A DNA stretch of 64,000 nt from Pseudomonas sp. NBRC 111124 (GCF_001320245.1 NZ_BCBA01000055.1:62001-126000), one strand, 5' to 3'. Positions 8,007-16,873 are shown, numbered from the stretch's first letter. Notes: generated by a model not told the origin, from the letters alone. A program made the numbers and translations.

Positions 8007-8895
8007 AACGCTCCTGCCAATCGGCGAACTGGCCCGGCGCACGGGCGTGAACCCGGTCACCTTGCGTGCCTGGGAGCGCCGCTACGGCCTGCTCAAGCCG
8101 CAACGCACCGCCAAGGGGCACCGCTTGTATGGGCAAGACCAGCTCGAGCGGGTGCATGCGATTCTCGCCTGGCTTGAGCGCGGTGCCTCAGTCGGCCAGG
8201 TTCGCGAACTGCTCGACCAACCGCTGGAGCGGGCACCGATAGGTGACTGGCAACCACGCCAGCTGCAGTTGATCGAGGCCATCGCCACGCTTTCCCAACG
8301 TGCCCTCGACCAGCAACTGAACCAGGTCATGGCCTTGTACCCTGCCGTGACGCTGTGCGAACAGTTGTTGTTGCCGTTGCTGGAGTCCTTGGCCGTGCGC
8401 TGGCGCAGTCACTTCAACGCGCGCCTTGAGCAGGTGTTTTTCCATACCTGGCTGCGCAGCAAGCTCGGGGCTCGGGTGTATCACGACAATCAATCGTTAC
8501 AAGGGCGAGCCGTGCTGCTCTGCGAAGACAGCGAGCGCCCGTTCGATGCAAACCTGTGGCTGTGCGCCTGGTTGCTGAGCAGCAACGGCATCCCTGTCGA
8601 AGTATTTGAACAACCGGTGGCCAGCGCGCAGCTGCAGCGTGCCGTGATCACGCTGCAGCCGCGGGCAGTGCTGCTGCACCTGGGCCCACGCATCGATGCC
8701 GGTGCCTTGCTGCGCACCTTGCAGGGCATTGCCGGGACCAAGCTGCTGGGCGGCCCCACCATCGCCCTGCACCAGGCCCAGCTGCAGGCTTTCGATGTGC
8801 CTGACCTTTTCCTTTTCGATACCCCGCAGGCGGCATTGCGTGTGCTGCAAGGCAATGACCGCCGGCCTGTAGAGACGAGTGCACCATGCAACTGA
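7996..8895 (+). CDS. MerR-family light-response regulator (LitR/PplR class)
   Basis: Residues 6-45 form a MerR DNA-binding domain (LPIGELARRTGVNPVTLRAW, then ERRYGLLKPQRTAKGHRLY). The rest of the 299 residues resembles the cobalamin-binding-type C-terminal region of LitR/CarH photoreceptors. The cobalamin residues are not intact: there is no DxHxxG after the first C-terminal strand (the text reads CEDSERPFD), and the expected W-x9-EH is replaced by WRSHFNARLEQ. That fits the class II LitR proteins of P. putida, which do not appear to use cobalamin themselves. It probably represses through the TRTACR-N12-TGYAYA sites here. It overlaps the photolyase gene by 10 bases. Confidence 0.8.
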   Translation: MLSETLLPIGELARRTGVNPVTLRAWERRYGLLKPQRTAKGHRLYGQDQLERVHAILAWLERGASVGQVRELLDQPLERAPIGDWQPRQLQLIEAIATLSQRALDQQLNQVMALYPAVTLCEQLLLPLLESLAVRWRSHFNARLEQVFFHTWLRSKLGARVYHDNQSLQGRAVLLCEDSERPFDANLWLCAWLLSSNGIPVEVFEQPVASAQLQRAVITLQPRAVLLHLGPRIDAGALLRTLQGIAGTKLLGGPTIALHQAQLQAFDVPDLFLFDTPQAALRVLQGNDRRPVETSAPCN

Positions 8896-10328
8896 TCTGG
8901 CTGCGCAGCGACCTGCGCATCGATGACAACTCTGCCCTCAGCGTCGCCTGCGAACGCGGCCCGACCGTGGCCTTGTGGCTGGCCAGCCCAGGCCAATGGC
9001 AGGCCCACGACGACGCTGCCTGCAAGGTCGACTTCTGGCTGCGCAACCTGCGCCAGCTGCGCCAGTCGCTGGGCCAACTGAATATCCCGCTGCTGGTGCG
9101 CCAGATCGACACCTGGGACCAGGCACCCGCCACCCTGCTCGAGGTCTGCCGCCAGCACAACATCGAGGCCGTGCACTGGAATGACGAATACGGCATCAAC
9201 GAAGACCGGCGCGATGCGGCCATACGCCAACTGCTGGAAAATTCCGGCATCCGCGCCCATAGCTACCTCGATCAGCTGTTCTTCCGCCCAGGCACCATCC
9301 TGACCCGCAGCGGCGATTACTTTCAGGTCTTCAGCCAGTTCAAGAAGGTCTGCCTGGAGCACCTGCACCGCAGCCTGCCAAGCATGGCCCGGCGGGTAAA
9401 AAAGCAGGCCCCGCTGGATATCAGCAGTGACCCGATCCCACCGCATATCGACGGTTTCGACACGCCAGCCCGCGCACTCAGCAATCACTGGCCCGCCGGT
9501 GAAGACGAAGCGCAGGCACGGCTTGGCCGCTTTCTGGATGAAACGGTCGAGGATTACGACCACCTGCGTGACCTCCCGGCCAAGCCCGGCACCAGCCAGC
9601 TATCTGCCTACCTGGCCGCTGGGGTCATCTCGCCCCGGCAATGCCTGCACGCCGCCCTCGCCAGCAACCGCGGTGAATTCGACAGCGGCAGCAGCGGCAT
9701 TCAGACGTGGATCAACGAACTGCTCTGGCGCGAGTTCTACAAGCACATCCTGACGGGTTATCCACAGGTCTCCCGGCATCGTGCCTTCCGCGTGCAGACT
9801 GAAGCCCTGCCGTGGCGCGAGGCACCGGACGACCTCAAGGCTTGGCAGGAAGGCCGTACCGGCTTCCCGATCATCGACGCGGCCATGCGCCAACTGCTGC
9901 ACACCGGCTGGATGCACAACCGCCTGCGCATGATCGTCGCCATGTTCCTCAGCAAGAACCTACTGATCGACTGGCGCTTGGGCGAACGTCATTTCATGCG
10001 CCATCTGATAGACGGTGATCTGGCCGCCAACAATGGTGGCTGGCAGTGGAGTGCCTCCACCGGCACCGACGCAGTGCCCTACTTCCGTATTTTCAACCCG
10101 GTTTCCCAGTCCCAGCGTTTCGACCCCGAAGGTCGCTTCATTCGCCACTGGCTACCGGAATTGCGGGATCTGGATGAAAAATCCATCCACCAGCCCGTGA
10201 AGTCTGCGGATCTTTTTGCTAATAATTTCTATCACAGTCCAATAGTCGATCTCAGTAGCAGTCGCCAGCGTGCGCTGGAAGCCTTCAAAGGTCTTCCTCG
10301 CCGGCAGGATCAGAGGGCAGTATCTTGA
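8886..10328 (+). CDS. phrB: Deoxyribodipyrimidine (CPD) photolyase
   Basis: The 480-residue flavoenzyme repairs cyclobutane pyrimidine dimers using blue light. The N-terminal antenna-binding Rossmann domain starts at MQLIWLRSDLRIDDNSAL. The C-terminal FAD domain holds WINELLWREFYKHIL, HTGWMHNRLRMIVAMFLSKN, WRLGERHFMRHLIDGDLAAN and GTDAVPYFRIFNP, which are class I photolyase motifs for FAD and the dimer. The length is normal. It is third in the light-type operon, translationally overlapping both neighbours, so its production should follow the LitR-class regulator encoded just upstream. Confidence 0.94.
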   Translation: MQLIWLRSDLRIDDNSALSVACERGPTVALWLASPGQWQAHDDAACKVDFWLRNLRQLRQSLGQLNIPLLVRQIDTWDQAPATLLEVCRQHNIEAVHWNDEYGINEDRRDAAIRQLLENSGIRAHSYLDQLFFRPGTILTRSGDYFQVFSQFKKVCLEHLHRSLPSMARRVKKQAPLDISSDPIPPHIDGFDTPARALSNHWPAGEDEAQARLGRFLDETVEDYDHLRDLPAKPGTSQLSAYLAAGVISPRQCLHAALASNRGEFDSGSSGIQTWINELLWREFYKHILTGYPQVSRHRAFRVQTEALPWREAPDDLKAWQEGRTGFPIIDAAMRQLLHTGWMHNRLRMIVAMFLSKNLLIDWRLGERHFMRHLIDGDLAANNGGWQWSASTGTDAVPYFRIFNPVSQSQRFDPEGRFIRHWLPELRDLDEKSIHQPVKSADLFANNFYHSPIVDLSSSRQRALEAFKGLPRRQDQRAVS

Positions 10329-11023
10329 ATCACTCGCGTAGTTTCTGGGTTACGGGGGCCAGCAACGGACTGGGTCTGGCCCTGGTGGAGCGGTTGCTCG
10401 AACAAGGGCACCGGGTTGCCGCAAGTGGCAAGGAAAGCGAGGAACTTCAGGCGCTGACAGTGCGCCATGGTAGCCGGCTGCTGAAGCTGCCTTGGCAACT
10501 GCAAGAAGATGAAAAGGCCGCCAGTGCGGCAAAGCAGATATGCCATGCCTGGTGCTCACTGGACGTGCTGATCCTCAATGCCGGGACTAGCGATTATCTG
10601 GCCGATGACGTGGCGGACAGCGATGTGTTCGAAACCATTGTCACCAGCAACCAACTGGCTGCCGAGCATTGCCTGGCCAATGTGCAGCCGTTGTTGGCAA
10701 AGGGGCATCAGCCGCAAGTCATGGCGATTTTCAACCGCTATGCTGGCTTGCAGCTTTACTCGCCTACGCAAGTGTCGGCGGGCTGGAACAATCTGCCGCA
10801 GTGGTCGCGCGAGCAGCGCCAAGTATTGAAAGACCAGGGGATCGACCTGACGGTGGTGGCACCGCAGTCGCTGAAGACGCCAGTGACTTCCGTACAGGCC
10901 GTTCCGGATGCGTGGACACCGCAGAATGCGGCGGATGAATTGATCTCGCGGTTGGCTTTGCGCGAACCGGAGTTGGTGCTGGAGGTGCTGGAAATCAGCA
11001 GCCTTTGGCCGCTGTCTCGCTAA
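10325..11023 (+). CDS. Short-chain dehydrogenase-like protein, catalytic residues apparently lost
   Basis: This 232-residue protein starts with TTG inside a TTGA overlap with the photolyase stop, so translation is coupled. The N-terminal cofactor motif TGASNGLGLALVERLL and the LDVLILNAGTSDY strand are those of classical SDRs. The active-site region reads VMAIFNRYAGLQLYSPTQVS. The usual catalytic serine position is Asn, and the Y-x-x-x-K motif is not there: the candidate tyrosine is followed by SPTQ. It may therefore bind NAD(P) without ordinary SDR catalysis, or use other residues. Its place in the light operon suggests a role in light or UV stress. Confidence 0.75.
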   Translation: MNHSRSFWVTGASNGLGLALVERLLEQGHRVAASGKESEELQALTVRHGSRLLKLPWQLQEDEKAASAAKQICHAWCSLDVLILNAGTSDYLADDVADSDVFETIVTSNQLAAEHCLANVQPLLAKGHQPQVMAIFNRYAGLQLYSPTQVSAGWNNLPQWSREQRQVLKDQGIDLTVVAPQSLKTPVTSVQAVPDAWTPQNAADELISRLALREPELVLEVLEISSLWPLSR

Positions 11024-11038
11024 GTCATGGGGTTCCGG

Positions 11039-11058
11039 CCCGGCCCTGTCGGGCCGGG
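11039..11058. terminator. Hairpin terminator between the light operon and pagL
   Basis: CCCGGCCC and GGGCCGGG form an 8-bp GC stem around a TGTC loop between convergent genes. There is no T-run on either side, so this may be a Rho-assisted or bidirectional stop. Confidence 0.45.
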
Positions 11059-11068
11059 ACAGGAATAG

Positions 11069-11587
11069 TCAGAGGGCCATGCGGTAATGCAGGCTGTAAC
11101 TCTCGACACCGTCATTAGGGGTTTGGATCCCCGCATTGGAATAGTGGATCGCCCTTACCCCGACCTCATGCCCACCGGCAAACCGCAGCCCGAAGCCAAT
11201 CCGGTCTTCAAACTGGAATGACGAGCCGAGCTTGTTGCTCTCGATTTCGGTATGGGCAAATGCCGCTACACCGATCCCCGCTTCGATATAGGGCTTCACT
11301 GAGCCCCCGGCAAACTCATAGACGAACACTGGCGCAAACGACAGGCTGTGGTTGCTAGACGTCTCGTCACCCTCCCAGTAGGTGTAGGCGCCATCCCAAT
11401 AGCCTGTCAGCCGGCCGACGCTGGTCTGCCACCAACTCGCGTCCCAGTTGGACTGCAGGCCCAGCCGGTAAACCATTGTCGAATCACCGGTCTGCCCCAC
11501 CGAAAACGATACGTCGGCCGCGTGCGCTGCCACCACATGCCCCAGGGTCAATGCGGCAGCTGCCGCCAAACCGATCAGCTTCCTCAT
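11069..11587 (-). CDS. pagL: Lipid A 3-O-deacylase PagL
   Basis: The 172-residue outer-membrane beta-barrel enzyme removes the 3-O acyl chain from lipid A. A signal peptide (MRKLIGLAAAAALTLGHVVAAHA) precedes mature ADVSFSVGQTGDSTMVYRLG. The catalytic His-Ser pair is in RAIHYSNAGI and the glutamate follows in GVESYSLHY, as in P. aeruginosa PagL, which it matches closely from WWQTSVGRLTGYWDGAYTYW onward. The start at 11587 was chosen because GAAGG lies 9 bases before it; an in-frame ATG 9 bases upstream overlaps that site. In P. aeruginosa PagL remodels LPS under low magnesium; nothing here shows its control. Confidence 0.93.
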   Translation of the reverse strand: MRKLIGLAAAAALTLGHVVAAHAADVSFSVGQTGDSTMVYRLGLQSNWDASWWQTSVGRLTGYWDGAYTYWEGDETSSNHSLSFAPVFVYEFAGGSVKPYIEAGIGVAAFAHTEIESNKLGSSFQFEDRIGFGLRFAGGHEVGVRAIHYSNAGIQTPNDGVESYSLHYRMAL

Positions 11588-11689
11588 GAAAAACATCCTT
11601 CTTCCTGCTGTTATTAGTGTTCGCCCTCTATCAGGCAAATCGGTAGAAATCGGAAATGGAACGATAGTTCAGCTGTTTTCACATTTTTT

Positions 11690-12487
11690 TTACAACTGAA
11701 AGCTTTGCACACTGTCCGACTCATGCCACAGCACTGGCAGGATTTTTTTCAGGGACTGCGGTTCGGCACTGCTCCAGAATGCCGCATCGCGCGCCGGCCC
11801 GTCGGCCAGGAGCCCGCGCGCGGCCAGCAGGCGTTGCAGTTGGCGCGCCACGGCGGCACCGGTATCGATGATGGCCACGTCGGCGGGCACCATCTCCGCC
11901 AGCAGAGGGCGTAAGAAGGGGTAATGGGTGCAACCGAGGATCAGCGTGTCGCAACCAGCGGCCAGCAGTGGCTGCACGTAGCCCTGCAGTAACTGGCGCA
12001 ACTGCGGGCTAGCGAGGTCGCCGGTTTCGATCAGCTCGACCAGCCCCGGGCAGGGCTGGGTGACCACTTGCACGTCATTGGCGAAGCGGTCGAGCAAGGC
12101 AGCAAACTTGGCACTCTGCAAGGTGCCCGTGGTGGCCAGCACGCCGACCACACCCGAGCGGGTGGCGGCAGCAGCGGGCTTGACTGCCGGCTCCATGCCG
12201 ACCAGTGGCCAGTCGGGGTACAACTCGCGTAGGTCGGCAGCCGCGGCCACTGTGGCGGTATTGCAGGCCATGACCATCGCTTTGGCACCTTGTGCCTGGA
12301 AGAACTCGGCGATGCGCCGGCAGCGCTGGCGGATGTAGTCCGGGGACTTCTCGCCATAAGGCACGTGACCACAATCGGCCACGTAAAGCAGCGACTCGTT
12401 GGGCAGCAGGCGCTGGATCTCGGCGAGCACCGACAAACCGCCGACCCCCGAGTCCATCACGCCGACCGGCGCCGAGCGCTCAGCCAT
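11690..12487 (-). CDS. murI: Glutamate racemase
   Basis: The 265-residue enzyme makes D-glutamate for peptidoglycan. The substrate loop GVMDSGVGGLSVL and the two catalytic cysteines, in VMACNTATVAA and ILGCTHYPFL, are all present. The start MAERSAPVGVMDSG at 12487 overlaps the end of moeB by 8 bases, so it is probably translationally coupled as the last gene of the hemA-prfA-prmC-moeB-murI operon. The length is normal for the family. Confidence 0.93.
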   Translation of the reverse strand: MAERSAPVGVMDSGVGGLSVLAEIQRLLPNESLLYVADCGHVPYGEKSPDYIRQRCRRIAEFFQAQGAKAMVMACNTATVAAAADLRELYPDWPLVGMEPAVKPAAAATRSGVVGVLATTGTLQSAKFAALLDRFANDVQVVTQPCPGLVELIETGDLASPQLRQLLQGYVQPLLAAGCDTLILGCTHYPFLRPLLAEMVPADVAIIDTGAAVARQLQRLLAARGLLADGPARDAAFWSSAEPQSLKKILPVLWHESDSVQSFQL

Positions 12488-13235
12488 CGCGCTTGCTGCA
12501 CACGGCACAGGCCGGGTCACGCTTGACCCGCAGCTCCCGCAGGCGCGTGCCAAGGGCATCGATCAACAGCAGGCGGCCTACCAACGGTTCGCCGAAACCA
12601 GCCAACAACTTCATTGCCTCCAGCGCTTGCAGGCTGCCGACCAGGCCCACCAGCGGGCCGATCACGCCGGCTTCGCTGCAGGTCAACTCGTCTTCGCTGC
12701 CATGGCCGTACAGGCAGTGGTAGCACGGGCTGTTGTCACGGCGCGGGTCGAACACCGACAACTGGCCTTCCAGGCGGATCGCCGCGCCGCTCACCAGCGG
12801 CTTGCCGGCGGCGAAGCAGGCCGCATTGACCGCCTCGCGCGTACCGAAATTGTCGGAGCAGTCCAGCACCAGGTCGACCGCTGCCACTGCGGCGGCCAGG
12901 GAGTCTTCGTCCAATGCCTGGCGGTGAGCGACCAGGGCAATCTCCGGGTTGATCGCCTGCAGCCGCTGTACCGCCGAATCGACCTTGCTCATGCCGACGC
13001 TGTCGCTGTCATGGATGACCTGGCGTTGCAGGTTGGTCAGGTCCACGGTGTCGAAGTCGGCCAGGTGCAGCTCACCCACGCCTGCAGCTGCCAGGTACAG
13101 CGCCACCGGCGAGCCAAGGCCACCGAGGCCGACGATCAAGGCCTTGCTGTGCTTGAGCCGCAGCTGGCCTTCGATATCCACCTGGGCCAGCAGGATCTGC
13201 CGGCTGTAACGCAACAGTTCCTGATCGGTCAGCAT
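12480..13235 (-). CDS. moeB: Molybdopterin-synthase adenylyltransferase MoeB
   Basis: The 251-residue E1-like enzyme adenylates the C-terminal glycine of MoaD for molybdopterin synthesis. The nucleotide-binding GLGGLGSPVALYLAAAGVG and the VDLVLDCSDNF segment are typical of the MoeB/ThiF family. Two CxxC pairs (SPCYHCLYG and PACAVCSK) form the structural zinc site. No rhodanese domain is attached. The pseudomonad gene lies in the hemA operon, overlapping prmC by 7 bases and murI by 8. ThiF or a tRNA-thiolation partner would be alternatives, but length and context favour MoeB. Confidence 0.88.
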   Translation of the reverse strand: MLTDQELLRYSRQILLAQVDIEGQLRLKHSKALIVGLGGLGSPVALYLAAAGVGELHLADFDTVDLTNLQRQVIHDSDSVGMSKVDSAVQRLQAINPEIALVAHRQALDEDSLAAAVAAVDLVLDCSDNFGTREAVNAACFAAGKPLVSGAAIRLEGQLSVFDPRRDNSPCYHCLYGHGSEDELTCSEAGVIGPLVGLVGSLQALEAMKLLAGFGEPLVGRLLLIDALGTRLRELRVKRDPACAVCSKRDG

Positions 13236-14059
13236 GGCAGGCGCCCCAGTGAAATACGTTCATGGCCGCCCAGGTCCTTGCGGCTGGCGACCTCGGCGAA
13301 GCCTCGCGCAGTCAGCAGGGCCCGAACGTCTGCAGCCTGGTCGTAACCGTGTTCAAGCAGCAGCCAGCCACCAGGCAACAGATGCTCCGGCGCCTGGGTG
13401 ACGATCACCCGCAGGTCCTCGAGGCCATCGGTACCGGCCACCAGCGCACTGCTGGGCTCGAAACGCACGTCGCCTTCGACCAGGTGCGGGTCTTCGGCGC
13501 GGATGTACGGCGGGTTGCTGAGGATCAGGTCGAAGCGCTGCCCGGCCAAGCTGGCGAACCAGTGGCTGGCAAGCACCTGGACGTTGCTCAGGCCCAGGCG
13601 TTGGCGGTTGCGCTCGGCCAAGGCCACGGCCTCTTCGACACGGTCCACGGCCGTCACTTGCCAGGCCGGGCACTCGCTGGCCAGGGCCAGGGCGATAGCA
13701 CCGGTGCCGGTCCCGAGGTCCAGGACCTTGGCTGGCGATGCAGGCTGCAGCTCCAGGGCGGTTTCGACCAGCAACTCGGTATCCGGGCGTGGGATCAGTG
13801 TATGCGGCGCCACTTCCAGGTCGATCTTCCAGAAGCCCTGCTGCCCCAGGATGTAGGCCACCGGCTCACCGGCACGGCGACGCTGCAGGTAGCCAGCGTA
13901 AGTCTCGGCATCTTCACTGCTGACAATGCGCTCGGGCCAGGTATGCAGGAAGCTGCGCGACTTGCCGATGGCAGCAGCGAGCAGCAGTTCGGCATCCAGG
14001 CGCTCGCTGGGCGAATCGGGTAGCTGCGCGTTGCGCAGGAGGCTGGCAATGATGGTCAT
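13229..14059 (-). CDS. prmC: Release factor glutamine methyltransferase
   Basis: The 276-residue enzyme methylates the glutamine of the GGQ motif in release factors. The SAM motif VLDLGTGTGAIALALASE and the catalytic NPPY in LILSNPPYIRAEDPHL identify it. The N-terminal helical domain (about residues 1-75) has the usual GEPVAYILGQQGFWKIDLEV hinge. It directly follows prfA, its substrate gene, sharing one base with it, as in many gamma-proteobacteria. Confidence 0.94.
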   Translation of the reverse strand: MTIIASLLRNAQLPDSPSERLDAELLLAAAIGKSRSFLHTWPERIVSSEDAETYAGYLQRRRAGEPVAYILGQQGFWKIDLEVAPHTLIPRPDTELLVETALELQPASPAKVLDLGTGTGAIALALASECPAWQVTAVDRVEEAVALAERNRQRLGLSNVQVLASHWFASLAGQRFDLILSNPPYIRAEDPHLVEGDVRFEPSSALVAGTDGLEDLRVIVTQAPEHLLPGGWLLLEHGYDQAADVRALLTARGFAEVASRKDLGGHERISLGRLPC

Positions 14060-15141
14060 CAGTCCCCCAGGGCAGCCAGTTGATCGGCCTGGTATTCGGC
14101 CAGCAACGGTTCGATCACGGCCTCCACGCCACCGGCAAGGATGTCGTCGAGGGAGTACAAGGTCAGGTTGATGCGGTGATCGGTCACCCGCCCCTGTGGA
14201 TAATTGTAGGTACGAATACGTTCGGAGCGGTCACCGGAGCCAACCAGCAGCTTGCGCTCGCTGGCGATGGCGTTCTGCGCGGCGCTGGTCTGCATGTCGT
14301 TGAGCTTGGCCGACAGCCAGGACATCGCACGGGCGCGGTTCTTGTGCTGCGAACGCTCTTCCTGGCACTCGACCACGATGCCGGTGGGCAAGTGGGTGAT
14401 GCGGATCGCCGAATCGGTCTTGTTCACGTGCTGACCACCGGCGCCCGAGGCACGGTAGGTGTCGACGCGCAGGTCGGCCGGGTTGATCTCGATCGCCGCT
14501 TGTTCGTCGGGCTCGGGCAGCACGGCTACCGTGCAGGCCGAGGTGTGGATACGGCCCTGGGATTCGGTTTCCGGGACACGCTGAACACGGTGCGCGCCGG
14601 ACTCGAACTTGAGCTTGCCGTAGACGTTTTCGCCTTCGACACGGGCAATGATTTCTTTATAGCCGCCGTGCTCGCCCTCGTTTTCGGAGAGGATCTCCAA
14701 ACGCCAGCCGCGCTTCTCGGCGTAGCGCGAGTACATGCGGAACAGGTCGCCAGAGAAGATCGCCGCCTCGTCGCCACCGGTGCCGGCGCGAATTTCGAGG
14801 AACACGTTGCGGCCATCGTTGGGGTCCTTGGGCAGCAACATGCGCTGCAGGCTGGACTCCATTTCGAGCAGTTGCTCCTTGGCTTCGCGCACTTCTTCCA
14901 CGGCCATTTCGCGCAAGTCGGGGTCGGCGTCCTTGAGCAGCGCCTGCGCGCCTTCGAGGTCGTCCTGCACCTTGCGCCACGCTTTGTAGGCGGTGTACAC
15001 CGGCTCGACCTCGGCATATTCGCGGGAATAGGCGCGGAAACGGGTCTGGTCAGATATGACTTCGGCGTCACCCAGCAGCGCGGTGAGTTCCTCGAAGCGG
15101 TCCTGGAGAATCTCCAGTTTGTTCAGCAGCGACGCTTTCAT
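14059..15141 (-). CDS. prfA: Peptide chain release factor 1
   Basis: The 360-residue factor reads UAA and UAG stop codons. The catalytic GGQ is in RASGAGGQHVNKTDSAIRIT, and the codon-recognition region lies in the preceding domain. The N-terminal region MKASLLNKLEILQDRFEEL starts at the ATG that overlaps the hemA stop in ATGA form. The length is standard. It is followed at once by prmC, whose product modifies the glutamine of GGQ. Confidence 0.96.
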   Translation of the reverse strand: MKASLLNKLEILQDRFEELTALLGDAEVISDQTRFRAYSREYAEVEPVYTAYKAWRKVQDDLEGAQALLKDADPDLREMAVEEVREAKEQLLEMESSLQRMLLPKDPNDGRNVFLEIRAGTGGDEAAIFSGDLFRMYSRYAEKRGWRLEILSENEGEHGGYKEIIARVEGENVYGKLKFESGAHRVQRVPETESQGRIHTSACTVAVLPEPDEQAAIEINPADLRVDTYRASGAGGQHVNKTDSAIRITHLPTGIVVECQEERSQHKNRARAMSWLSAKLNDMQTSAAQNAIASERKLLVGSGDRSERIRTYNYPQGRVTDHRINLTLYSLDDILAGGVEAVIEPLLAEYQADQLAALGD

Positions 15142-16415
15142 TGCGGGGATTTGTCCGTCGAGCCCTCGTTGAGGGCAAAGAGTTCCTGGGCCATGGCCAG
15201 CGCATCGAGGCGGCCCTCGGCCGAGAGCTTTTTCAGCTGCACGCTTGGGGCATGCAGGAGTTTGTTGGTCAGGCCCCGGGCCAGTTGCGCCAGTACATCC
15301 TCGGGGTTGCCGCCGTTGGCCAGCAGGCGCTGGGCCTTTTGCAATTCTTCGTCGCGCAAGCGCTCACTTTGCTGGCGGTAAGCGCGCAGCACATCGACGG
15401 CGGCCAGTTCGCGCAGGCGCAGCATGAAGTCTTCGGCGCCCACCGACACCAGTTCCTCGGCGGCCTGGGCTGCGCCCTGGCGGCTCTTGAGGTTCTCCGC
15501 GACCACTTCGTGCAGGTCATCGACGGTGTACAAGTAAACGTCGTCGAGTTCGCCTACTTGCGGCTCGATGTCACGCGGCACGGCGATATCGACCATGAAG
15601 ATCGGCTTGTGCCGACGCTGCTTCAGCGCGCTTTCCACCGCGCCCTTGCCGAGGATCGGCAACTGGCTGGCGGTAGAACTGATGACGATATCGCTGTTGG
15701 CCAGCTCTTGCGGGATGTCGGCCAGCAGCACGGCATGGGCACCAAACTGCTCGGCAAGAATGCTCGCCCGCTCCAGGGTGCGGTTGGCCACGACGATGCG
15801 GCGCACACCTTGCTCGTGCAAGTGTCGAGCAACCAGGGTGATGGTCTCACCGGCACCGATCAGCAGGGCCTGGCTACGACCCAGGTCGCTGAAGATCTGC
15901 TTGGCCAGGCTGACCGCAGCAAACGCCACGGACACCGGGTTTTCGCCGATCGCGGTATCCGTGCGCACCTGCTTGGCAGCGCTGAAGGTGGCCTGGAACA
16001 GGCGCCCCAGCAGCGGGCCGACAGTGCCGGCTTCGCGCGCTACGGCGTACGCGGACTTCATCTGGCCGAGGATCTGCGGTTCGCCGAGCACCAGCGAGTC
16101 GAGCCCGGAGGCCACCCGCATCATGTGCTTCACGGCGTCGTGCTCTTCATGGACGTAGGCGCTGGCGCGCAGCTCGTCCAGGCTCAGCCGGTGATACTCG
16201 GCCAGCCATCGCAGCACGGCGTCGGCGGACAGGTGGTCCTGCTCTATATATAGCTCGCTACGGTTGCAGGTCGACAGGATCGCCGCCTCACGGCTGGCGG
16301 TCAGTCGGCAGAGCTGCTGCAGGGCGTCTACCAGCTGCTCTGGGGTAAACGCCACGCGCTCGCGTACGTCTACCGAGGCAGTCTTATGGTTGATACCAAG
16401 TGCAAGAAAGGCCAT
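15138..16415 (-). CDS. hemA: Glutamyl-tRNA reductase
   Basis: The 425-residue enzyme reduces glutamyl-tRNA to glutamate-1-semialdehyde, the first committed step of tetrapyrrole synthesis in the C5 pathway. The N-terminus MAFLALGINHKTASVDVRER and the active-site cysteine in ILSTCNRSELY are diagnostic. The NADPH domain has LLIGAGETITLVARHL, and a C-terminal dimerisation domain follows. The start was set at 16415 on that conserved N-terminus. It leads the operon hemA-prfA-prmC-moeB-murI. In other pseudomonads the divergent neighbour is the TPR lipoprotein gene; here a type VI cassette is inserted between them. Confidence 0.95.
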   Translation of the reverse strand: MAFLALGINHKTASVDVRERVAFTPEQLVDALQQLCRLTASREAAILSTCNRSELYIEQDHLSADAVLRWLAEYHRLSLDELRASAYVHEEHDAVKHMMRVASGLDSLVLGEPQILGQMKSAYAVAREAGTVGPLLGRLFQATFSAAKQVRTDTAIGENPVSVAFAAVSLAKQIFSDLGRSQALLIGAGETITLVARHLHEQGVRRIVVANRTLERASILAEQFGAHAVLLADIPQELANSDIVISSTASQLPILGKGAVESALKQRRHKPIFMVDIAVPRDIEPQVGELDDVYLYTVDDLHEVVAENLKSRQGAAQAAEELVSVGAEDFMLRLRELAAVDVLRAYRQQSERLRDEELQKAQRLLANGGNPEDVLAQLARGLTNKLLHAPSVQLKKLSAEGRLDALAMAQELFALNEGSTDKSPQ

Positions 16416-16560
16416 GCAAGGTCGCTGGTTGTGACGAGAAGCCGATAATTGTCCTCTTTCGCAGGTTCTAGAACAACCACCGTTCGCTATTGTCGTGATA
16501 GCCCCGACCGATCCGGCCTCCGAGGAGCCCCTGCCCACGACCGAGGCAAGCACGAAACCT

Positions 16561-16591
16561 GTAGGAGCGGGCTTGTCCCGCGAAGAGGCCA
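16561..16591 (+). repeat. Single REP element (P. putida type)
   Basis: GTAGGAGCGGGCTTGTCCCGCGAAGAGGCC is one copy of the palindromic REP unit. Unlike most others in the window it has no inverted partner. It lies at the hemA side of the type VI cassette and may mark an old junction. Confidence 0.7.
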
Positions 16592-16664
16592 GAACAGGCC
16601 AAGCCAATTTCTTATGCCCCCTACCTCTTCAGGTTGCTTGCCCCTGAGCGATTCCCCCACAGAC

Positions 16665-16678
16665 AGGTAACATTACCT
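16665..16678. promoter_or_regulatory. Inverted repeat AGGTAA-CA-TTACCT upstream of hemA/hcp
   Basis: Two 6-base arms separated by 2 bases form a perfect dyad in the divergent hemA/hcp region. It could be an operator for either gene; no matching regulator is known to me. Confidence 0.3.
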
Positions 16679-16873
16679 AAAAATAACACCTGTCAATGAA
16701 ACTTTTGGACACATCCAGGCAGAAGTTATCCACAATCTTGTAGTCCTTTTCCCAAATAGATGTCCCTCTATTGCCTTCACAGAAATCGGTGCCTAGCCTT
16801 GCCAATCACTGACCGGGCCAAGTACCCCGTCAGTAATCAAACACCTGAAAATGATTGCCAAGGAGAGGTAAGC

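Larger units (their letters stand above)
16416..16873. other. 458-bp intergenic region between hemA and hcp
   Basis: I see no convincing gene here. It holds one REP copy (16561-16591), a 14-base inverted repeat (16665-16678), one perfect DnaA-box-like TTATCCACA near 16725 and an AT-rich stretch before hcp. The promoters of hemA (leftward) and hcp (rightward) must lie within it. Confidence 0.6.

Noticed and set aside
16725..16733. TTATCCACA, a perfect DnaA-box sequence upstream of hcp
   Set aside because: It is a single copy; other TTATCCACA matches in the window (near 9760 and 28133) lie inside coding sequence. There is no cluster, AT-rich unwinding element or dnaA gene to support an origin or DnaA control.
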